Shown piece by piece: positions 1 to 4,708 of a stretch of DNA of 6,910 nucleotides; position 1 is the stretch's first letter; each line of letters opens with the position of its first letter. The notes under the pieces were generated by a model. The model was not told where the DNA came from. It searched no databases and saw only the letters and a list, made by a program, of their open reading frames with translations. Made by a program: the position numbers and the translations under genes. Where the stretch lies: NCBI GenBank assembly GCA_022769845.1, contig JALEIO010000122.1:1-6910 (forward strand), read 5' to 3'. The DNA comes from Oscillospiraceae bacterium (GTDB taxonomy: Bacteria; Bacillota; Clostridia; UMGS1810).

Positions 1-2
1 TA

Positions 3-125
3 ATAGAATGGGCGGACAATATAAGAGAGCTTTTTGATATGCCTTATTACGAAATACGAATTTTTAAGGATTTATCCATATCGGAGAATTACAGAAAAAT
101 TGTAATCAATCGGAGGAACGTATGA
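3..125 (+). CDS. tsaE: tsaE, C-terminal end (partial)
   Basis: The last 40 codons of an open frame that enters from the left edge, beginning IEWADNIRELF and ending in TGA at 123-125. TsaE is the P-loop ATPase that works with TsaB and TsaD to make N6-threonylcarbamoyladenosine at position 37 of ANN-decoding tRNAs in the cytoplasm. The ATP-binding motifs lie outside the window. What can be seen is the family's typical C-terminus: an (I/V)EWA-x-N-I-x-E-L segment, a short hydrophobic strand (YYEIRIF) and a final Arg-rich strand (NYRKIVINRR). The stop overlaps the tsaB start as ATGA, so the two are probably translationally coupled, and the tsaB Shine-Dalgarno lies inside this frame. The call rests on the C-terminal pattern plus the adjacency to tsaB, which is a common order in Bacillota. 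Confidence 0.8.
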   Translation: MEWADNIRELFDMPYYEIRIFKDLSISENYRKIVINRRNV

Positions 126-820
126 ATATTTTGGCGATAGATACCTCGTCGCTTAACGCAACCTGCGCGCTTCTTTGCAACGGCAGCCTTGCGGGCGAAT
201 TTACAATTTGTAATAAAAAAACACATTCGCAGATGATTATGCCGATGATTAACGACGTTTTGGAAAAAGCAGCGGTTAAAACAGAGGATATTGACGTTTT
301 CGCACCGTGTATAGGCCCCGGGTCGTTTACCGGCTTAAGAATCGGAATAGCCGCGGCAAAGGCGTTTTGTCAGGCTCGGAACAAAAAAATTATCGGAATT
401 TCATCACTTGACGCGATTGCGCAAAACTTTTTTACGTCGGACAAAATTGTTTGTCCTATTATGGACGCGCGCCGCGGTGATGTATATAACGCGCTTTACA
501 AAAACGGCGAAAAAATTGTTTCGGAGCGTGCGGTAAGCCTTGACGACCTTCTTTGCGAGCTTAACGGCACAAAAACGGTTTTTGCCGGCGACGGAATTTT
601 TGCATATAAAGAAAAAATTGTTGATAAAATGGGTGATAATGCGTATTTTGCGCCGCCTATGCACACGCTTTCGCGTGCGTCCTCCGTTGCTTATCTTGCA
701 TCAAAGAGGGCAGAAAAAGGCGAGTTTGACGATTATCACACAATACTTCCCGTATATCTTCGCACCTGTCAGGCAGAGCGGGAATATAACGAGCGAATGA
801 ATAAATTTACAAATAATTAA
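122..820 (+). CDS. tsaB: tRNA t6A37 biosynthesis protein TsaB
   Basis: A 232-residue protein, the usual length for TsaB. TsaB is the catalytically inactive ASKHA-fold partner that dimerises with TsaD and recruits TsaE during threonylcarbamoyl transfer to A37 of tRNA. Visible signatures are the N-terminal ILAIDTS strand (residues 3-9), the hallmark GPGSFTGLRIG loop (about 65-75) and the following GI-SSLDAIAQ segment (about 92-101). The C-terminal half is less conserved but includes LPVYLR (209-214), a typical TsaB ending. ATG 122 is preceded by GGAGG at 112-116 with a 5-base gap and overlaps the tsaE stop. In many clostridia rimI and tsaD follow, but here the next gene is rpiB, 20 bases downstream. 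I see no internal promoter, so tsaE, tsaB and rpiB probably share a transcript. Confidence 0.95.
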   Translation: MNILAIDTSSLNATCALLCNGSLAGEFTICNKKTHSQMIMPMINDVLEKAAVKTEDIDVFAPCIGPGSFTGLRIGIAAAKAFCQARNKKIIGISSLDAIAQNFFTSDKIVCPIMDARRGDVYNALYKNGEKIVSERAVSLDDLLCELNGTKTVFAGDGIFAYKEKIVDKMGDNAYFAPPMHTLSRASSVAYLASKRAEKGEFDDYHTILPVYLRTCQAEREYNERMNKFTNN

Positions 821-840
821 GATAAAAGGAGAGATTTTTT

Positions 841-1275
841 ATGTTGGCAATATGTTCAGACCACGCAGGAGTGGATTTAAAAGAGGTTATAAAGGCGCAC
901 CTTGCAGAAAGAGGCATTGAAACAAAGGATTGCGGCGCTTACAGCAAAGAAAGTGTGGATTATCCCGATATTGCAAAAAAAGCGTGTGAGACGGTTGTTT
1001 CGGGCGAGTGTGACAAGGTTATACTCATTTGCGGAACAGGCATTGGAATGAGCATTTGCGCCAACAAAATAAAGGGCATACGCTGCTGCGCTTGCTCGGA
1101 CACCTACAGCGCAAGATTAAGCAGAAATCACAACGATGCAAACGCGCTTGCGATAGGTGCAAGAGTTTTGGGCGACGAGCTTGCAAAGGATATTGTAGAT
1201 TCGTTTTTAAATGCTGAATTTATGGGCGGCAAGCACCTTAAACGAGTTGAAAAAATAAACGCTCTTGAAATTTGA
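841..1275 (+). CDS. rpiB: Ribose-5-phosphate isomerase B (RpiB/LacAB family)
   Basis: A 144-residue cytoplasmic enzyme, full length for the family, that interconverts ribulose 5-phosphate and ribose 5-phosphate in the non-oxidative pentose phosphate pathway. Motifs in order: CSDHAG (residues 5-10, binding the sugar and phosphate), VDYPDIA (39-45), the catalytic ILICGTGIGMS loop with Cys64 as the expected base and the GTG-G anion hole, RNHNDAN with His97 (ring-opening histidine), and GGKHLKRVEKI (129-139), the phosphate-binding C-terminal Arg/His region. All expected catalytic residues are present. The start ATG has AAAGGAG at 825-831. The stop TGA lies inside the -35 box of the next gene's promoter. 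RpiB and the allose/galactose isomerases (AlsB, LacAB) look alike. The active-site Cys and the housekeeping context favour RpiB, but substrate cannot be proven from sequence. Confidence 0.95.
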   Translation: MLAICSDHAGVDLKEVIKAHLAERGIETKDCGAYSKESVDYPDIAKKACETVVSGECDKVILICGTGIGMSICANKIKGIRCCACSDTYSARLSRNHNDANALAIGARVLGDELAKDIVDSFLNAEFMGGKHLKRVEKINALEI

Positions 1276-1312
1276 CAAAAATCTTGAAAACAGTTAAAAT
1301 ATATGGTATTAT
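1272..1312 (+). promoter_or_regulatory. Two interleaved sigma-A-type promoters before the COG2426 gene
   Basis: TTGACA (1272-1277), a 17-base spacer and TAAAAT (1295-1300) form one near-consensus promoter. A second, TTGAAA (1284-1289), has a 17-base spacer and TATTAT (1307-1312) with an extended TGG element (1304-1306). The first -35 box physically contains the rpiB stop codon. Either would start transcription a few bases upstream of the AAGGAG site at 1331-1336. Which one is used cannot be told from sequence. Confidence 0.7.
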
Positions 1313-1342
1313 ATTCGTATATGCAAATTTAAGGAGTTAATT

Positions 1343-1837
1343 ATGACTGATGCCATTGTTTCGTGGTTTTCAAATGTTAATGAGTATGCAGCAGTGTTTT
1401 TTATATCAATGCTTCCGATTGTTGAGCTTCGCGGGTCGATAATTTTTGCGGCGGCAAAGGATATGCCGTATATTTGGGCATATGTTTTGGCTGTTTTCGG
1501 AAATATGCTGCCGATACCGTTTGTAATACTTTTTCTTCGTCCTGTTTTAAATTGGCTTAAAACCACCAGACACTTGTCGAGCATGGCAAACTGGATTCAG
1601 GAGCGCTCTTTGAAAAAGGCAGGGAAAATTGTAAAATATGAAATGCTCGGGCTTTTTATATTTGTTGCAATTCCGCTTCCCGGTACGGGTGCGTGGACGG
1701 GCGCCATCATAGCGTCGATTCTTAATATGCGCATATCACGGGCACTGCCGCCGATATTTTTGGGAGTGCTTACGGCGGGTTTTATAATGCTTGCGGGAAG
1801 CTACGGACTTTTTAATCTTGCAAAATTTTTGTTTTAG
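1343..1837 (+). CDS. Small multidrug export family (COG2426) integral membrane protein
   Basis: A 164-residue, strongly hydrophobic protein matching the family named small multi-drug export protein (Pfam Sm_multidrug_ex, COG2426). The name comes from annotation, and I know of no firm substrate or mechanism. Family marks: LPIVELRG (residues 24-31), the GN pair followed by PIP (53-59) and the highly characteristic IPLPGTGAWTG (110-120). Likely membrane spans are about 15-36, 43-66, 101-127 and 135-160, with a basic cytoplasmic stretch (about 72-99, many Lys/Arg) between the second and third. There is no cleavable signal peptide. AAGGAG at 1331-1336 sits 6 bases before the ATG. The gene has its own promoter and is followed by the 202-base metK leader with no obvious intrinsic terminator, so readthrough into metK is possible. 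Confidence 0.85.
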   Translation: MTDAIVSWFSNVNEYAAVFFISMLPIVELRGSIIFAAAKDMPYIWAYVLAVFGNMLPIPFVILFLRPVLNWLKTTRHLSSMANWIQERSLKKAGKIVKYEMLGLFIFVAIPLPGTGAWTGAIIASILNMRISRALPPIFLGVLTAGFIMLAGSYGLFNLAKFLF

Positions 1838-1844
1838 AACATAT

Positions 1845-1890
1845 CAAAGAAGTAAATTAACGCGAAAGCTTATTTCCCGTTAAGACTTTG
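1845..1890 (+). other. Leader hairpin A between the membrane protein and metK
   Basis: TTAACG (1857-1862) pairs with CGTTAA (1878-1883). After a C/C mismatch, GAAA (1864-1867) pairs with TTTC (1873-1876) around a 5-base loop. A further outer helix, CAAAG (1845-1849) with CTTTG (1886-1890), closes an internal loop. It begins 7 bases after the upstream stop codon. No T-run follows, so it is not a classical intrinsic terminator. It may stabilise a 3' end or be part of the metK leader. Confidence 0.45.
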
Positions 1891-1900
1891 CCTAATGATT

Positions 1901-1954
1901 TTATTGCACCTGCATTTTTTTGAGCGTTGCTAAATATGCAGATGTGCGTAATAA
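1901..1954 (+). other. Leader hairpin B upstream of metK
   Basis: CTGCAT (1910-1915) pairs with ATGCAG (1936-1941). After a 2-base bulge, GCAC (1906-1909) pairs with GTGC (1944-1947). After another 2-base bulge, TTATT (1901-1905) pairs with AATAA (1950-1954). The 20-base loop contains a run of T. The outermost arm (1950-1954) is also the strand that can pair with the metK start region, so this hairpin would compete with start-codon masking. Confidence 0.45.
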
Positions 1955-2042
1955 TCTCTTATCATTCCTTTGCCTTGCGGATAAGAGATAACTTTCATTA
2001 TTATTTGTGCCAACGCAAGGCGGCGGAATGGAGATTATTATG
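1947..2042 (+). promoter_or_regulatory. Candidate translational RNA switch in the metK leader
   Basis: Fold 1: ATCTCTTATC (1954-1963) pairs perfectly with GATAAGAGAT (1980-1989). The 3' part of its loop, GCCTTGCG (1972-1979), pairs perfectly with CGCAAGGC (2014-2021), giving an H-type pseudoknot with no bases between the helices. TAATA (1949-1953) can also pair with TATTA (1999-2003). The ribosome binding site stays free. Fold 2: 1947-1959 pairs with 2030-2042 (TAATAATCTC with GAGATTATTA, plus C-G and G-U closing the start codon), burying the ATG and part of GGAG. The GCCTTGCG/CGCAAGGC helix is nested inside and can persist. The two folds exclude each other at 1954-1959. The conserved S-box core is absent. 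Function and ligand are unknown; SAM is a natural guess because the gene is metK. Confidence 0.6.
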
Positions 2043-3224
2043 AGAAAGTTTTTTACATCAGAATCGGTGACCGAAGGTCATCCCGATAAAATTTGCGATC
2101 AGATTTCAGACGCTGTGCTGGACGCTATGCTGGCAAAAGACCCCATGGCGAGAGTTGCGTGCGAAACGGCGGTTACAACCGGACTTGTTATGATAATGGG
2201 TGAAATTACCACAAAATGCTATGTTGATATACCCAAAATTGCGCGTAAAAAAATAGAAGAAATCGGATATGACAGGGCAAAATACGGTTTTGACTGCCAT
2301 ACCTGCTCGGTGCTTACCGCGATTGATGAGCAGTCGCCCGACATTGCAATGGGCGTTGACAAATCGCTTGAGGCAAAAGAGGGAAATGCAGATAATATGG
2401 ATACCGGCGCGGGCGACCAGGGTATGATGTTCGGCTTTGCGTGCGACGAAACCAAGGAGCTTATGCCGCTTCCGATTTCGCTTGCTCACAAGCTTGCGCA
2501 AAGGCTTACAGAGGTAAGAAAAAACGGTACTCTGTCGTATCTTAGACCTGATGGAAAAACACAGGTTACGGTAGAATATGACGGCGATATTCCCAAAAGA
2601 GTGGATACAATTGTTGTTTCTACACAGCACAGTGATGAGGTTGAAACCGAAAAAATAAGAAAAGACATCATTGAATATGTTATAAAACCTGTTGTTGACG
2701 AAAAGCTTCTTGACAGCGAAACAAGATATTTTGTAAATCCCACCGGAAGATTTGTTGTGGGCGGACCTCAAGGCGATACCGGTCTTACCGGAAGAAAAAT
2801 TATTGTGGATACCTACGGCGGATATGCGCGTCACGGCGGCGGAGCGTTTTCCGGCAAAGATCCCACAAAGGTTGACAGAAGCGCAGCTTATGCTGCACGT
2901 TACGTTGCAAAAAATATAGTTGCGGCAGGCATTGCAAAAAAATGCGAGGTTCAGCTTGCATATGCAATCGGCGTAAGCTCGCCTGTTTCGGTGCTTATTG
3001 ACATTGATACTTTCTCAACCTCAAGCATTGACAATCAAAAGATTGTTGACGCTGTAAGAAAAATTTTCGACCTTCGTCCTGCGGCAATTATCCGTGACCT
3101 TGATTTAAGACGTCCTATTTATTCAAAAACCGCGGCATACGGTCATTTCGGCAGAGAAGATGAGGACTTTACCTGGGAGAGAACCGATAAGGCAGACCTT
3201 CTTAAAAAAGAACTCGGACTGTAA
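2040..3224 (+). CDS. metK: S-adenosylmethionine synthetase (methionine adenosyltransferase)
   Basis: A 394-residue cytoplasmic enzyme, normal length, that makes S-adenosylmethionine from methionine and ATP and hydrolyses the tripolyphosphate. Signatures: FTSESVTEGHPDKICDQISD near the N-terminus with His14, Asp16 and Lys17 of the ATP/methionine site; the GAGDQGMMFGFA loop in the middle, the family's first PROSITE-type signature; then GGPQGDTGLTGRKIIVDTYGG and GGGAFSGKDPTKVDRSAAY, the P-loop-like second signature with catalytic Lys and Asp; and the ending HFGREDEDFTWERTDK. The frame is open upstream to a GTG at 2007, but I take ATG 2040. The family starts directly at this MxxxFTSES segment, and TGGAG at 2029-2033 is correctly placed. 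The gene is preceded by a structured leader that can mask its start, so translational control is likely. Downstream come a small membrane protein and a SAM-using radical enzyme. Confidence 0.98.
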   Translation: MRKFFTSESVTEGHPDKICDQISDAVLDAMLAKDPMARVACETAVTTGLVMIMGEITTKCYVDIPKIARKKIEEIGYDRAKYGFDCHTCSVLTAIDEQSPDIAMGVDKSLEAKEGNADNMDTGAGDQGMMFGFACDETKELMPLPISLAHKLAQRLTEVRKNGTLSYLRPDGKTQVTVEYDGDIPKRVDTIVVSTQHSDEVETEKIRKDIIEYVIKPVVDEKLLDSETRYFVNPTGRFVVGGPQGDTGLTGRKIIVDTYGGYARHGGGAFSGKDPTKVDRSAAYAARYVAKNIVAAGIAKKCEVQLAYAIGVSSPVSVLIDIDTFSTSSIDNQKIVDAVRKIFDLRPAAIIRDLDLRRPIYSKTAAYGHFGREDEDFTWERTDKADLLKKELGL

Positions 3225-3248
3225 AATACAATTTTTTGATGTAACACA

Positions 3249-3288
3249 TTTGCACCTCTTTGCATAATATAAAGCGAAGGGGTGTAAA
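3249..3288 (+). promoter_or_regulatory. Hairpin masking the ribosome binding site of the next gene
   Basis: A 15-bp stem (3249-3263 with 3274-3288, 12 Watson-Crick and three G-U pairs) with a 10-base A/T loop. The 3' arm contains AAGGGG (3277-3282), the Shine-Dalgarno of the gene starting at 3292. All three wobbles are G-U in the + transcript and would be C/A mismatches in the - transcript, so the fold suits + strand RNA. A second helix, 3241-3246 with 3293-3298, can cover the ATG. No T-run follows, so it is not a typical terminator for metK. Confidence 0.6.
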
Positions 3289-3291
3289 GTT

Positions 3292-3651
3292 ATGTTATCG
3301 GTCATTTTCAAATCCGTGCTTGCTTTTCTGGCAGTATACGCTGTAATTGACATTGTAAGACATTTTATATGTGCCTTTTTTATCAAAACACCGGCGGTTA
3401 AAGATGATGTTTTTGTAGTTATAAAGGTAAAAAAATGCACAAAATGTATTGAAGGGGTTGTGCGAAGCATCATTTGGCAAAGCCTTCGCGCCGACGGCGG
3501 CGGATTTGTGCCGAGTATTCTTATTGTGAATATGGGCGCTGATGCCGAAACCGAGGATATTGCGCAAAGATTGTGCAGCGAATACGGGTTTATTTATTAC
3601 ACCACCGAGGAAAAATATCAAAGTATGAAAGACAGCTTTTTAAAAGATTAA
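3292..3651 (+). CDS. Small membrane-anchored protein resembling the N-terminal half of a GT-A glycosyltransferase
   Basis: 119 residues; I do not recognise a named family. Residues about 3-31 form one long hydrophobic segment, likely an uncleaved membrane anchor. The rest looks like an alternating beta-alpha domain: strand FVVIKV (41-46), helix CIEGVVRSIIWQSL (52-65), strand ILIVNMGA (76-83), helix ETEDIAQRLCSEYG (86-99) and strand FIYYT (100-104). The order and spacing recall the start of GT2 glycosyltransferases (VxxVVDNGSTDGT then a helix), but the usual Asp is Asn80 and everything after the nucleotide-binding half is missing, so catalysis is unlikely. A CTKC pair (49-52) replaces the usual NEEEY turn. 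AAGGGG at 3277-3282 is the ribosome binding site and is buried in a hairpin. The radical SAM gene starts 26 bases downstream, suggesting co-transcription. Confidence 0.7.
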   Translation: MLSVIFKSVLAFLAVYAVIDIVRHFICAFFIKTPAVKDDVFVVIKVKKCTKCIEGVVRSIIWQSLRADGGGFVPSILIVNMGADAETEDIAQRLCSEYGFIYYTTEEKYQSMKDSFLKD

Positions 3652-3677
3652 AATTATACATAAACGGAGAAAAGGGT

Positions 3678-4631
3678 ATGAACGGCAAAAGATATTTTGC
3701 ATATTCCGATTATTTAAAGAAAAAATACGGTGAGAGGGTTTACAAGCTTCCCGTAAACCTTCCCATAACCTGTCCGAACCGCGATGGCGAGTGCGGAAAC
3801 TGCGGATGTATTTTTTGCGGAGATATAGGCGCGGCGTTTGAAAATTTGCCCTCTAATCTTTCGGTAAAAGAGCAAATTCGTCAAAATGCGGAATACATAG
3901 GCAAAAAGTATAAGGCGAAAAAATTTATTGCGTATTTTCAGAATTTTACCAATACATATATGCCGCTTGACGATTTTAAGCGTGTTATTAACGAAGCGGC
4001 GCAGGAAAATATTGTTGAAATTGCTGTTTCCACTCGCCCCGACTGTATAAACGACAAGTATTTAGATGTTTTAAAAGAAGTAAAAAATGAGTATAATATA
4101 GAAATAAGCGTCGAAACAGGGCTTCAGACGGTTAACTACAAAACGCTTGAAAGGGTTAAGCGCGGCCATACGCTTGCTGAATTTATAGACGCGGCTCTGC
4201 GCGTGAAAAAATACGGTTTTGATTTATGCGCACATCTTATTTTGAATCTTCCGTGGGATGATAAAACGGATGTTATCGAAAATGCAAAAATACTGTCTGC
4301 TCTTGGTGTAAATCAGGTTAAACTGCACTGTCTTTACATTGTTAAAAATACAAAAATGGCGGATATATACCAAAACGGCGGCTTCGATATGGGAACGTAT
4401 TATGATTATGTGGACAAGGTTATCACTTTTTTGGAATACTTAAGCCCTGATGTGGTTATTCAGCGTCTTATAGGCAGGGCAAAGGAGGAGCACACGCTTT
4501 TTGCCAATTATGGTACAAGCTGGTGGAAGATTAAGGACAGCATAGACGCACAGATGGAGTATCTTGACACATATCAGGGAAAAAAGTGCGATTATCTTAA
4601 CGGCAAGTGCGTGAAAAAATTTTTAATATAA
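3678..4631 (+). CDS. TIGR01212-family radical SAM protein (YhcC/YtqA-like, COG1242)
   Basis: A 317-residue cytoplasmic radical SAM enzyme of the Elp3-like branch. The CPNRDG segment begins the cluster motif: Cys32, Cys44 and Cys47 are the expected [4Fe-4S] ligands, and Cys39 and Cys42 lie between them. Further family marks are AYFQNFTNTYMP (FQ-FTNTY), VSTRPDCI, SVETGLQT, RGHT, HLILNLPWDD and KLHCLYIVKNTKMADIY, ending in a basic RLIGRAKEEHTLFANYG-type segment. The Bacillus member YtqA has been linked to conversion of carboxymethylaminomethyl-uridine in the tRNA wobble position; carrying that role over to this gene is inference. The frame is open to an ATG at 3573 inside the preceding gene, but ATG 3678 is chosen. 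It has GGAG at 3666-3669 and begins the conserved RYFAYSDYLKKKYG segment just before the motif. Confidence 0.92.
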   Translation: MNGKRYFAYSDYLKKKYGERVYKLPVNLPITCPNRDGECGNCGCIFCGDIGAAFENLPSNLSVKEQIRQNAEYIGKKYKAKKFIAYFQNFTNTYMPLDDFKRVINEAAQENIVEIAVSTRPDCINDKYLDVLKEVKNEYNIEISVETGLQTVNYKTLERVKRGHTLAEFIDAALRVKKYGFDLCAHLILNLPWDDKTDVIENAKILSALGVNQVKLHCLYIVKNTKMADIYQNGGFDMGTYYDYVDKVITFLEYLSPDVVIQRLIGRAKEEHTLFANYGTSWWKIKDSIDAQMEYLDTYQGKKCDYLNGKCVKKFLI

Positions 4632-4643
4632 ATAAAAAAACTG

Positions 4644-4673
4644 TTGTAATTTGAAGTATAACTATGATATAAT
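4644..4673 (+). promoter_or_regulatory. Sigma-A-type promoter with extended -10 before the esterase
   Basis: TTGTAA (4644-4649), an 18-base spacer, and a perfect TATAAT (4668-4673) preceded by TGA (4665-4667), an extended -10. Transcription would begin about 30 bases before the esterase ATG, giving a short leader. This separates the esterase from the radical SAM gene upstream. Confidence 0.75.
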
Positions 4674-4708
4674 GAATTAAAGTATCAGGCGAAAGTGAGA
4701 AGATAACA

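Noticed and set aside
540..800. Open frames overlapping tsaB (540-800) and rpiB (1029-1217) on the + strand in other frames
   Set aside because: They lie wholly inside confidently assigned genes, have no ribosome binding sites and show no recognisable motif.
1954..1989. S-box (SAM-I) riboswitch before metK, suggested by CTCTTATC and GATAAGAG, which resemble its closing stem
   Set aside because: Only 16 bases separate the two arms, and the conserved internal core (GGTGGAGGGA, GCAACC and the pseudoknot segments of SAM-I) is absent. At most a remnant or a different element.
2007..2039. Longer MetK starting at GTG 2007
   Set aside because: It would add 11 residues not found at the family's N-terminus and read through the structured leader. 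ATG 2040 has a proper ribosome binding site.
2106..2834. Long open frame on the - strand opposite metK (and similar ones at 404-664, 1309-1584, 3123-3621, 6040-6423, 6605-6847)
   Set aside because: They are antisense shadows of well-identified genes, lack ribosome binding sites and give low-complexity, Cys/Phe/Asn-rich translations.
3249..3288. Intrinsic terminator of metK
   Set aside because: The stem is strong but no T-run follows on either strand, and the 3' arm holds the next gene's ribosome binding site. RNA masking is the better reading, although partial termination cannot be excluded.
3573..3677. Longer radical SAM protein starting inside the preceding gene
   Set aside because: The extra 35 residues are read in a shifted frame of the upstream gene. 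ATG 3678 has GGAG at the right distance and fits the family N-terminus.
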